Below are positions 47,607-58,017 of a stretch of 64,000 nucleotides of DNA, in pieces. The translations under genes and the position numbers were made by a program. Each line of letters opens with the position of its first letter. The first letter of the stretch is position 1. The stretch covers positions 218,809 through 282,808 of the forward strand of contig MCGO01000056.1 in NCBI GenBank assembly GCA_002104985.1, written 5' to 3'. This DNA comes from Rhizoclosmatium globosum. Taxonomy: Eukaryota; Chytridiomycota; Chytridiomycetes; Chytridiales; Chytriomycetaceae. The notes below the pieces were generated by a model. That model saw nothing but the letters and a program-made list of their open reading frames with translations. It had not been told where the DNA came from and made no database searches.

Positions 47607-48476
47607 TTAACGGTGCTTGACGAAACCAATGTCAGCAGCGTACTCGCGGAAGCACTGACGGCACAAGTTGAGTCCGTACTTGCGGATAAGACCGGCCTGG
47701 TGGGAGCAGACACGACTAATTCGAAAAGAGTTAGCTAAAGTATGGATTGTGGGGATTAGGATTATAGATGGGATTATTGAGAGTTCAAGGTAGTAACAGC
47801 TAAGATCAGAGTCCATCTTATCGACAATTAATTTGTATTCCGACAGGGATAACTGTTAGATTGACAAAGTTTGCTCATCATTTCTGTTTCGTCGCAGTAT
47901 GTACGTATTCTATCGATTCATTTGTTTCCATTCGGTACAAGAATGATTTCGGCGTAGTGTTCATATCCATCGTAGGGCTGTGATTAGGGACTGAAGGTGT
48001 TGAAGAACTCACCATTGACGACCTCCCTTGGAGTTGTTCTTTGGGTGAGAGTTCCAGACAGCAGCGTGAGCCTAATTGGGAAGTTGCATATTTAGCATTG
48101 ATGTTCCTCATGTGTTTCAGAGTGTTTCAGGGGTCGTTGTTGTTGGAAAGGCCACGCTCCCTTCACTGTCATACGCTATGTCCAACTCCCTCCATTAGCA
48201 CCACTAGCACCACTAGTACCACCATAGTTCCAGTTCAAGTATAACACCTCTCCAGTACGGCATTGCAGCTGTTTGCTACAGTTCCAAGGAAGTTGGGTAC
48301 GAGATGCACCCAACTAGTAGTCCATCATATCTCCTCCATCCTCACTCCGATCCCTCCAAGAGTACATCCAGTCTTTTCAGCATAACACGTAGAGTTCGTC
48401 GATCGTAGTTTGAGGGTGCTCTGATGGTCGCAGCTGTGGTGATGGGCAGTTGGTGTCAGGCACAGGCACACACCAT
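47607..48476 (-). CDS. RPS29: 40S ribosomal protein uS14 (RPS29), copy B
   Basis: Exons 48474-48476, 48013-48071 and 47607-47715 encode the same 56-residue protein as copies A and C, with all splice sites kept. Introns align with copy A except for a rearranged stretch in intron 1 (about 48160-48215, with ACC/CAC-type repeats). Upstream, similarity to A and C stops about 20 bp before the ATG, inside CTCTCAAATTTAACAAA. The copy therefore lost the ancestral promoter and must use whatever lies between it and the carrier gene, or be silent. It still carries the snoRNA. Confidence 0.9.
47795..47888 (-). ncRNA. snR38: Box C/D snoRNA, snR38-type, in RPS29-B intron 2
   Basis: Minus-strand copy: box C at 47881-47875, box D at 47809-47806, rRNA antisense element at 47855-47843, terminal-stem bases at 47888-47884 and 47799-47795. 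Boxes and guide are identical to copy A. If copy B is not transcribed from a new promoter, this snoRNA copy would be silent. Confidence 0.85.
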
Positions 48477-48626
48477 TTTGTTAAATTTGAGAGACTGGAC
48501 AGCGAACTCCAACAAACCAACCTTACCCATTACCTCATCTTCTTTTCATGCATACGGGAATTCACTTCATATTCTGCCATAAGGGTTTATTATTCAAGCC
48601 TTAGGGCTCTATGCCCAAAAGTTAAG

Positions 48627-50047
48627 TTAATCCACCCTTCTACACCACTTCAAAACAGCTTCATAGACCAAGAAATTCATAGCGTGTACCGGAAACGATC
48701 GTGTCAACTGTGCTCCAATCCCATGGTAGAACCCACGAACACCTCCACTCTTGAACCTCTTTATAATAAACTGTCTTGCCGACGTATATTTCGGGATTGG
48801 TTGCAATGCTTCCTTCTGCACCACAGATTTGATCTTTATCGAACGAAAATCATTAGTTCTTCAAAACGATGCGAAGAATCAAACAAAAGACACACTCACC
48901 AGATCAATAGGAAACAGCACAATCCAAGAAAGCGTTCCACTCAACCCGCCTGCCATCATATGAACCATGGGTCCTGGAGTTTCCCCTTTTGGCGTGAAGA
49001 GAACTTTCAAACTCTCATACCCTCCAAAATACATTCCTGTTCCAGTGAAATCCCGCAATAGGTGATAACTGTACCCGCTATACAGTCCAAGAACCCCCTT
49101 TTGCCTTACGATTTTCTTTCCCCATTCCCATGCACTCAAGTGTTTATACGAAGCAGGAGAAAACGCCTCCCTCCGCTTTGTGACACCAGCGGCAGCAACA
49201 GCAGCAACAGCACCTTCGCCCAACCCACCCGCGGTTCCACTTGCAACAGCACCTGAACTAGATTCAACGATTGTTTCAAGGGATTTTGCGGATACAATTG
49301 AGCTTTGGATTTTGGCGTCGAGTTGGCGTTGGATTTTGATGAATTCAAGAGGAGAGTTTAATGTTGCAACGATTGTTCCTGCGCTTGAGCCTGCGAGCAT
49401 TGAACTGAGAACGTGGGCTGATGATGGTGTTTGGAGCTTGTTTAGCCTTTCGATTGTTTCTGGTGACATGTATTGTTTTGTGTAGTTCTTGACGGGGTCC
49501 CAGTTTATGAGTCTTGGTAGTTTGAATGATAGCTGGTCTGCTTTTATGTTGATGTGCAAGCTGTCAAGAGTGGATTGGAGATGTCGATTCACTGATTGGG
49601 GCGAGAACTGGTCCATGAGAACTGGCTTGACTGTTGTATAAACTGAGAATGAGACGGAACGGAGAACAGAAACTGTCAGTAGAATCGGAGTCATTCCCCG
49701 AAAGAACCCAACAAAACCGCCTGGGATCGAGGATGAGTAATGCTGAAAACGATAACTATCTTGATGCACAAGTTACCATCTAATGTATAGATCTCCTTGA
49801 TGCAAGCCATATTCGATGGGTATCTGAAAGCTTGCATCCTCGTCTTTATCAGATCAAATGGATAACCAGCTACAACTGAGACAACCGCAGAGGAAGTTGA
49901 TGCCATTACAATTGCATTGTTCCGAGTAAACGATCGTATCGGATCAGAATCAACTTGTCGTTTTACGAATGCAGCCATATTCGATAACGGAGGTGGAAGA
50001 CCAGGTCCAGGTGTTGGGGCGGACGTTGTCATTTTTTCCACATCCAA
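48627..50047 (-). CDS. Mitochondrial carrier (SLC25 family), copy 1
   Basis: Inner-membrane transporter with three repeats bearing the PxD/ExxK/R signature: PFDLIKTRMQ, PLEFIKIQRQ and PIDL at a splice, continuing IKSVVQKEA. Other carrier features are GFFRGMTPILL, GLYSGYSYHLLRDF, GTGMYFGGYESLK and GGLSGTLSWIVLFP; the end is RSFPVHAMNFLVYEAVLKW. Two loop insertions are larger than in typical carriers (about 60 residues before repeat 2, and a Gly/Ala-rich stretch GTAGGLGEGAVAAVAAAG within repeat 2). Three exons; start MDVEKMTTSAP. The substrate cannot be assigned by eye; the carnitine/amino-acid branch is a guess from overall style. The tandem paralogue is at 51.4-52.8 kb. Confidence 0.88.
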
Positions 50048-50201
50048 TCGGAATGCTATCTCTCATTCTCAACCACCAATAAACTAAATTCTTATTTTAT
50101 TTTCCGTTTCTCACTGGCACTGGCCTCATCAAAAATAAGCCAAAACTGATAATATAAAACATCTTGTGGTGGTTGGGGTAGTGTGGACCAGGAGTGTTTT
50201 C

Positions 50202-51081
50202 TTAACGGTGCTTGACGAAACCAATGTCGGCAGCGTACTCACGGAAGCACTGACGGCACAAGTTGAGTCCGTACTTGCGGATAAGACCGGCCTGGTGGGA
50301 GCAGACACGACTGGTTGAAAGCGGTCAGTCACAAGTATGGATTGTGGGGATTGGGATTATAGATGGGGGATTATTGAGAGTTCAAGGCAGTAACAGGTAA
50401 GATCAGAGTCCATCTTATCGACAATTAATTTGTATTCCGACAGGGATAACTGTTAGATTGACAAAGTTTGCTCATCATTTCTGTTTCGTCGCAGTATGTA
50501 CGTATTCTATCGATTCATTTGTTTTCATTCGTTCCAACAATGATTTCAGTGCAGTTTTCATATCCATCGTAGGGCTGTGCTGAGGGACTGAAGGTATTGA
50601 GGAACTCACCATTGACGACCTCCCTTGGAGTTGTTCTTTGGGTGAGAGTTCCAGACAGCAGCGTGAGCCTAATTGGGAGGTTGCGTATTTAGCATTGATG
50701 TTCCTCATGTGTTTCAGAGTGTTTCAGGGGTCGTTGTTGTTGGAAAGGCCACGCTCCTCGTGATCCCTTTTCGCTGCCACTGCCTTGATGCTCCTTCCCT
50801 CCACTAGTGGTCACCACCATAGTTCCAGTTCCTTCCAGTTCATGTATAACATCTCTCCAGTACAGCATTGCAGCTGTTTGCTACAGTTCCAAGGAAGTTG
50901 GGTACGAGATGCACCCAACTCGTACTCCATCAGATCTCCTCCATCCTCACTCCGATCCATCCACAAGTACATCCAATCACTTCAGCATAGCACACAGAGT
51001 TCGTTGATCGTAGTTTGAGGGTGGTCTGATGGTCGCAGCTGTGGTGATGGGCAGTTGGTGTCAGGCACAGGCACACACCAT
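50202..51081 (-). CDS. RPS29: 40S ribosomal protein uS14 (RPS29), copy C
   Basis: Exons 51079-51081, 50610-50668 and 50202-50310, same 56-residue product. Splice sites and the intronic snoRNA are intact. Upstream sequence matches copy A for at least 60 bp beyond the ATG (CTCAAATTTAACAAA, GTTGTTCCACC, TTTATCTACTTTTG, AATAAGACATCAGTAGAG), so copies A and C appear to keep the original promoter. It ends 154 bp from the start of carrier copy 1. Confidence 0.94.
50392..50485 (-). ncRNA. snR38: Box C/D snoRNA, snR38-type, in RPS29-C intron 2
   Basis: Minus-strand copy: box C at 50478-50472, box D at 50406-50403, rRNA antisense element at 50452-50440, stem bases at 50485-50481 and 50396-50392. Identical to copies A and B in boxes and guide. 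Confidence 0.88.
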
Positions 51082-51315
51082 TTTGTTAAATTTGAGAGGT
51101 GGAACAACAAAAGTAGATAAACCAATGTTATTCTCTACTGATGTCTTATTCTATTTCCTTCATTCATTACGGATAAAAAGTCGGGAGGTGAAAGCTTTTG
51201 AGATACCAGGCTGTACTCGCTTTTCGAAAGACTATGGAATCAACTATCTATTTGACTTTTTATTGTTTGTTTGTATATGAATGAATCTAAATGCATTGGC
51301 ATTAACGGATTCTCG

Positions 51316-51354
<39 letters not shown>

Positions 51355-51359
51355 AAAAA
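51316..51359. repeat. Poly(C)37 followed by A7
   Basis: An uninterrupted run of 37 C on the plus strand (51316-51352) followed by seven A. It lies 73 bp past the stop codon of carrier copy 2, so the transcript would carry G37 in its 3' untranslated region if it extends this far. A short version, C6A8, is at 51396-51409. The length may be imprecise because such runs are hard to sequence. Confidence 0.9.
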
Positions 51360-51425
51360 GATTTGAAGTGTCAAAGGTTTTTAAATTAATCTTTTCCCCC
51401 CAAAAAAAACAGAATCAGCTTTGTA

Positions 51426-52842
51426 TCACCGATGACACCATTTAAGAACAGCTTCATAGACCAAAAAGTTGAGCGCGTGTACTGGGAACGATCTTGTTAA
51501 TTGAGCACCGATACCAGGATAGAACCCAGCGATACCGCTCTTTTTATATCGCCGTGAAATGAATTGTTTCGCGGATGTGTATTTTGGAATTGGTTGCATT
51601 GCTTCTTTTTGCATGACGGATTTAATCTGTTTTTTTGGGGAAGTATAATTAGAGGAGAGGGGTAGATGGAGAGAGAGGTGAAAGGGAAATGAAGAAACGA
51701 AGAACTCACCAAATCGATTGGATACAGAACGATCCATGATAAAGTACCACTTAAACCACCAGCCATCATGTGCACCATGGGTCCTGGAGTCTCTCCTTTT
51801 GGAGTAAAGAGCACTTTCATACTCTCATACCCACCAAAGTACATTCCAGTACCAATGAAATCACGCTGCAAATGATAGTAATAACCACTGTAAAGGCCCA
51901 ACACCCCCTTTTCCCTGACAATCTTTTTCGTCCAGTCCCACGCCGTCTTGTGTTTATGAACGTAGGGTGTAGCAACCCCCTTCTTTTCCTTGATTTTAGA
52001 GATGGACGTGACAGCGGCACCTTCACCGAGACCACCAGCCGTACCAGAAGCAACAGCACCCGCAGAAGATTCGACCATAGTTTCCAAGGTTGTAGAAGTA
52101 ACGACGGGGGAGTGCCTCATTTTCGTGTCGAGTTGACGCTGGATTTTAACGAATTCGATTGGAGCGTTCAGGGTTGCGACGATTGTTCCTGCACAGGATC
52201 CAGCAATGATGGACGCCATTACGTTTTGGGTGGAAGGGGTTTGCATGTTTTCCAAGCGATACTGGGCTCTTTCCGAGAGATAAGGCTTCATGTGGGCAAC
52301 GAGGGGAGACAGGTCGATTGACGGGAGGGACAGGGAGGGAAGGGTGGGCAGCTTTAGATTGTCTGGAGAAAGGTGGGCAATGTTGAGTTTTGCTGATAAG
52401 GATTGCAGGTTCTTGTTGACGGATTCTGGAGTGAACTGGTCCATGAGAAGCGGCTTTACAGTTGTGTAAACCGAGAACGAGATTGAGCGGAAGACGGAGA
52501 CAGTGAGCAAGATGGGTCCAACGCCCCGGAAGAATCCAACGAATCCACCTATCATTTGACGTGAAAGTGTCAAGGGTTAACTTAGGGTTAACTGCCCTGA
52601 GACGGAGCACACAACCCACACTAACCATCCATCGAGTAGATCTCCTTCATACAGGCCATCGTCGACGGGTATCGGAAGGCCTGCATCCTCGTCTTGATCA
52701 GGTCAAATGGGTACCCGGCGATAACTGACACAACTGCCGACGACGTTGATGCCATCACAATTGCATTGTTTCGTGTAAAGGTCCGTACGGAATCAGAGTC
52801 AATCTGCCGCTGGACAAGGGCGATGGTCTCCTCTATGGCCAT
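51426..52842 (-). CDS. Mitochondrial carrier (SLC25 family), copy 2
   Basis: Paralogue of copy 1 with the same three exons and same signatures (PFDLIKTRMQ, PIEFVKIQRQ, PIDL then IKSVMQKEA). Start MAIEETIALVQRQIDSDSVRTF. It keeps FFRGVGPILLTVSVFRS, YSGYYYHLQRDFIGTG and FPVHALNFLVYEAVLKW. The loop before repeat 2 differs in sequence (LPTLPSLSLPSIDLSPLV) but not much in length, and the Gly-rich GTAGGLGEGA segment is shared. Substrate unknown. Its likely promoter is the 204 bp between 52843 and 53046. The 3' flank holds the poly(C) tract. Confidence 0.88.
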
Positions 52843-53046
52843 TTTGTTTCAGATCGATTCGAACCAAAAACACCACACATGTGCAAGCCAACATTTCAAC
52901 TCTTCGCCTTGACAGTATAAGGAAATAAAACAAATCAATTTCACAGATACATTCCTCTTCACCCTTCCTTTCTGATCCCCCCGAATCCACCACCTCCATC
53001 GCTCTCCTCCAAATAAAAAACAAACAAACCAACCAACCCAGTCAAA

Positions 53047-55880
53047 TCATCCCTTATGCACAATCAACATGGCCTTCTGGAACGCATGATGTCCCTTCTT
53101 CTGAATCCCAACAAACTCCTCCTGCACAACTCCTCCTTCCTCCAACGCTCGCTCCGCCGCTGCAACTGCTGCAGCACCCTTCGGCTCAGCCTTTCGACAC
53201 AAAAATACAATCACATCAAACACATTCACTCCTTCCCACAACGTCGCCATCACTTCAACTACTGTCGGCTCCCGGTCGTCACAATCCTCTGTACCTCCAT
53301 TCAACAGGTGTGGGAGCAGTGGCGTGCGGTTTTGGTATACTTGGATCGAATAATACACTCCCTTGTTTCCATTTGCCAAGTAGAATCGGATTGGAAGGCG
53401 TTGGATCGTGCGTGACACTGTGATTGCGTTTGCACGGGGGGTTTTGAGGCCGGGGTGGAGCAAGTGAGTCAAGTTTTCGGTTGGAAGGGGTACTTCAATG
53501 TCTTTGATGGGCGGGGCTATAAAATGTTGTTGATTTGGAAAGAGAGGTAGAGAGAATTGGGTTTAGAAAACTGTAAATCACATCAAATTCAAATATCGAT
53601 ACATACCTTCCAAAAGAATCGCGAGTTCCTTGCTTCCGGCGGCTAAAAAGAGTTGGTTGGGGTCTTTGGTGTTGGGCAACTTGGCCCACTTTGGAACCTT
53701 GTTCAAGTCAACAGGCATGGTTGGGCGAACCATTGGAGTTGTGTCTTTGACTTGAGAACGCAAGTTGTTTCCTGGTCTCGACCCATGAGAGTCCGGAAGG
53801 GACATGTCTCCAACATACGTAATCTACAAACCAACATAAGTACACCGTTCTTTCCTGAACCAGACATCAGAAAGATAAAACGCACCTTCTGGAACGACTG
53901 CCCTGGAGAATCGACTTCAGGAACAGGAAGCTTAGAAACACGTCTTTCTCTCTCCTTATCTCTACGACTTCCATCCAACGGCATACCAGTCTTATCCAAC
54001 GTCAACACAGGAGTTTCCTGGGGCATTCAAAAAAAAATAAGGCATTAAGAAAACAAGGAAAACAAAAGACACAAAAACAAACTTACATTATTCAAAACAC
54101 CTCTCCACTCAGGATTCTCCGGATCCAACGCCAAATCCATCGCAGTCTGTCCCCGATTGTTTTTCGCAAACTTATCCGGCCTGTTATTCCTCATCAACCG
54201 TTTCGCTGTATTCACTCTCCCCGCGTACGCAGCCCACATCAACGGCGTCGACCCGTGCACAGTGTCTCGCAGTTCTAGATTCGCTTTTTGTCCAACAAGG
54301 ATGTCGAGCATTTTGGCACGGCCGTAGTAGGAGACGGCGTGGAGGGGTGCCCATTCGAGCTCGATGCCGTCGATTTTGGCTTTGTAGAGCGTGTCTGGGT
54401 GGATTTTTACTTGTTGGATTGCGCGTTCGAATGCTTTCACGTTGTTGTCTTCGATGGCGCGGAAGAGGAGGTCGATTTCTGGTGGTGGAAGTGGTAAATA
54501 GCAGAGTTGGGATTGATGTGAAAATACAAAGACGTACCCTTCTTTGCAATCTTTTTTCCGTCCTTGTTTGTTGTCATTTCTTGAGGGTCTGCTGTCGCAG
54601 GGTCGAATTTGTTGCTGAGTTTGAGTTTGAAGGGTGCTGCTGGAGTGGCTGATGAGGAGCCACCAACAACATCAATGTCCATGGATTGTCTGTTACGGTA
54701 CTGCGACTTGACTTTTGTCACTTCAGCATTGAATACTTCCTGTTATCATGAAGTTGGGTGAGTTTGGATTTTGACTTTGCCCATCATCTTCTTTCTGTCG
54801 GTATAATTCTTTGTCACTTCGCTCCATATGTTGACTCTTACTATTCCAACACCATTGAACGCGCTAGCATACTAAGCCATGTCCCATAATGTCTCCAGTT
54901 TTCTTCCAACCTCAGATATACACTCTGCGTCCTCTCTTTCAGCTCCCTCCAGAAACCCCTTCACTTATTCTTACTCGCACACACTCAGAAATAGATTTTC
55001 GTACCCATAATGTCACGGCATCAGCATAAATCAAAGACTCTGGAGAATTGTAGGTTTTCGCATTTTCCACCATCAATAGCATTTCCTGTTTGAGGTCAGA
55101 GATTGAGTGGTATTTTCCTTGATTGATTTTCTGCTGCATGACGTTGAGAGCGGTTGGATGTTTGATGAGGACGTAGTAGTCTGGATAGAGTTGTTTTGAC
55201 GGGAGAGTGAGGAAGAGGGCTGCAAGGTTTCGGCCTCTGTCGTTTGAATTAGTGAGGATGTGGACTAGTTTGAACGAAGGAGACGAGAGGGGGGAATGTG
55301 TAATGGAGAGTACCCCCCAGTGAGGGTGGATGTGTAATGGAGCCAAAGGGAAGAAAGCCAACATACTCTTCGTTCGAATATTGACGCACCGCCATTGTCA
55401 AGCGACCCAGGACCATTTTAAGTTCGTTTTGAGGAATGAGAGAATCCGAGGACGAGACCGGTGGCGCATCTCGTTCGCGGTGTTCCTTTTCCTTCTTTTG
55501 CTTCTTTTGCGGTGGATGAGGAAGGGCATCGACAGCGTGGTTCGTGGTGGTTGTTGTTGCAGTTGTTGCAGTTAGCGGGTCTGCTGCAGTTGGTGTGGAT
55601 GTCGATGTTGAAGTGGATGTGGAGCCTTCGTCTGGTCGCACGCGGAACACAAGTTTGGCTGGTGCTTGCTTAGGCGTTGATTCTAAATAGGGATGGTGTG
55701 CTTTAGCATCAGCAGTACTGTTTAAATCTATCTAGTGGGTGAAGGTGTTCAACAAGACCCACCACCCGCTCCAGCACTCGAAGATGCCGCACTTGCACTC
55801 GCTACTGGCTTCAACTTTAGCTTGATGGCTGGTAGCGATGGCGTGTCCACTCGCGATGGCGGTCCTGAATCACCCTCCAT
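53047..55880 (-). CDS. Bromodomain-ankyrin chromatin protein
   Basis: About seven exons. The start MEGDSGPPSR leads into a disordered Ala/Ser/Thr region and a basic KKQKKEKEHRERD patch. A single bromodomain follows: LIPQNELKMVLGRL, LAALFLTLPSKQLYPDYYVLIKHPT and NAKTYNSPESLIYADA, with the acetyl-lysine-binding Asn (TYN) present. After a linker come ankyrin repeats (APLHAVSYYGRAKMLDILV, STPLMWAAYAGRVNTAKRLM, GQTAMDLAL). The C-terminal region (RLPIRFYLANGNKGVYYSIQVYQN and VNVFDVIVFLC) looks like a separate beta domain. The bromodomain suggests reading of acetylated histones; a role in an RSC/SWI-SNF-type remodeller is possible (Rsc4-like), but I cannot show it. Stop TGA at 53047-53049. Confidence 0.8.
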
Positions 55881-56044
55881 TTTTCTCGTGAAAGTAAAAA
55901 TCAAATAAATGACAGTAGTAAAGATAGTCAAAAAACCAACCACAACATTCAATGGCTCATGGAAAGAAAAGGGATTTTATTAACATATGCAAGAAGATAC
56001 TACTACCAAAATCTCTTCGGCTATAATTGGAAATGATTTCATTT

Positions 56045-57551
56045 TTATGAGCGTTCAACAGCGTGTGTTGCTTCTAGAAGCTGGGTCATAAGGCCATCCA
56101 TAAGGGGGGCCGCGTGATAGTGGCCACCGTGAAATCTTAAAACAATAGGCCCGTCGACAGATTTGTCCCCGTGGATTGAATAATTTCCCGTCTATTAGGA
56201 ATTATTACTGCCAAGAATTAGTGACAGTTTGGTTACCTTGTTCGAGATCATGAGCACAACAGCCCAAACACCAAAACGTCCACAAAGAGCAGAAAGGGTA
56301 TGATCATCCCCCAAATTTTCCTGATTTCTCATTCTCATACAGTATTCTGCTTTGGCCACCGAATCACCGCATATCGAAAACTTTGCGGAGTCTGAAACCT
56401 CAGCTTGGATGTAATCAACAGCTTGCGTCCTCATATCTTCCTCACTCAAGTGGTCGTAAACAGAGGGGCGCAGACGCTTTAGTCCAACCAAAAAGGCTGA
56501 GAACTGACAGTTTCTATCATCCGCGACTATCTCACATTCAGAAACGCCCTGAAGACCCGAAAAGGTATTTGCCTCGTTCGACCGTGTCTGTGTAGGTTTA
56601 GGTTGGTTTGGTCCTGAACTTGTTATTCTCTATTATTAATGTTAAATAGGTAGTGAAAACGAACCATACACACCAGGCCTCTCCAGCCGTCGAAAGAAGA
56701 AATCAAATTCTCTTCCATTGATGTCTTTCTCGTTTATCTTTGTCCAGAAGCTTTCGCATGCAAAGTATGGTGCGCCTATTCCGATTGACATGATGTCACA
56801 TTGTACCTTTTGAATACGAAGTAGGAAGTTCAAAATGTGGGCCCTGGCACCTCCTAGCGAGTGTCCCACCACAATAAGTTGGTGGTCATTGTTCACTAAC
56901 CGAGATTGAATCTTTGGAAAAATGGCCTCATTGTACGCTTCTAGAACATTTTCGTGGAAACCTACATTATTTTGCTTTAGCTTATGCAAATTTGCAATAT
57001 GTCTTACCTCCATGAATATCACATCCATTTACATGGGTTGGAATGGTGTACAGGTCATTAAGTATGTCCTTTGCAGTTGCCGTTCCTCGAAAAGAGATGA
57101 AAGTCTGGCGAGTATTGTTATTGTATGCAATCAATCCGCGGATCTGTTTATGACTGAATTTGGTAATCTTCACCATTTCAGTTGCTAGCGCTTCTTCTTT
57201 TGGAACAGTATCCCACAGATTGTAAGCTTGTTTACTAAGTAGAACTGCCTCGCTGACAAGGGCCATATCGATACAAGGTTTAATTGAAACTTGTTTCAGT
57301 TTTTTCCAGTTAACCCCATTCCTCAATAGTTGCAAGCGATTTTGCAGTTGTGGGTTATTCAACAACTGCCCCAATATCTTGTCGGACTCTTTAGTCTCTG
57401 GATAACGAAGGCATACCAGACAGATTTCAATACTAACACTGCCTGGTATGATTGTTCGAAGTCTTTCTTCCAGTTTTTGATCGATTTGTTCATGCGACAG
57501 TCCTTGCTGAAACAGGCTTTCGAGCCAGCTCTTATCGCTGGCATTGAGCAT
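56045..57551 (-). CDS. Class-3 lipase domain fused to OTU cysteine protease
   Basis: Four exons (57551-57008, 56961-56674, 56613-56237, 56191-56045), phases 1, 1, 0 all consistent, 451 residues. Residues about 60-290 form a class-3 lipase fold: TFISFRGTATAKDIL, LIVVGHSLGGARAHIL (nucleophile Ser) and SIGIGAPYF. The usual C-terminal lipase His is not evident, because exon 3 moves after a short Pro/Gln linker into an OTU domain: IVADDRNCQFSAFLVGL (catalytic Cys; DGNC is DRNC here), GDDHTLSALCGRFGV, and in exon 4 LRFHGGHYHAAP (catalytic His). OTU enzymes cut ubiquitin chains. No signal peptide is seen. It is head to head with an unknown helical protein across a promoter containing tandem TAACGG sites. 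I know of no standard family with this order. Confidence 0.82.
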
Positions 57552-57624
57552 AGTGAAAGGCTGTATTTTTTTTTTCTTGTTGAAACGGACATCATTTGTT
57601 ATTATTAAAGGAGTCGGTGGGTTT

Positions 57625-57687
57625 TTAACAGTTAATAACGGTTAATAACGGTTAATAACGGTTAATAACGGTTAAAAACGGTGAACG
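57625..57687. promoter_or_regulatory. Tandem GTTAATAACG repeats with TAACGG (Myb-type) cores
   Basis: Four perfect 10-mers GTTAATAACG (57631-57670), one variant GTTAAAAACG (57671-57680), an upstream TAACAG and a downstream GAACGG. Joined head to tail they give TAACGG every 10 bp, i.e. on the same DNA face. YAACKG is the consensus of Myb-family DNA-binding proteins. The array lies about 75 bp upstream of the lipase-OTU start codon and within the divergent intergenic region, so it may control both genes. Confidence 0.6.
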
Positions 57688-58017
57688 GAAAGGGAGGAAA
57701 GAGAATCAAAATATTCCCCTCCGTTGAAAAAGTACCACGAAAGGCAGTTCTTGCAAGATTGATGCTTCCGAAAGTTCTTGCTCCGTCTGGATCAGTCACA
57801 GAAAACAGTGACGGCTGTACTACAGGTTTATCGTTCTATCTCTACCCTACCTCATTAAAAATATAATAGCACTTCTACAGAGTGAAGACAACAGCGATTT
57901 TCGTATTAATGAAAGAAGATTTCCCATCCTCTTTCATTCCTCGAGCAACAGTCACCGGGCTTACATGAAACCACTCAATCCAATGATGATGCTCAAAACT
58001 CTACTCCGTATGATTTT

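Larger units (their letters stand above)
47607..50047 (-). repeat. Segmental duplication unit RPS29 + carrier (partner 50202-52842)
   Basis: Two consecutive minus-strand blocks each contain an RPS29 gene followed upstream by a mitochondrial-carrier gene. RPS29 exons, both introns and the snoRNA are highly similar; the carriers are diverged paralogues (for example PFDLIKTRMQAFRYPS and GPMVHMMAGGLSGTLSWIVL shared). Copy A of RPS29 is a third, inverted copy without a carrier. The different divergence of the two halves suggests an older carrier duplication with later homogenisation of RPS29. Confidence 0.8.
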
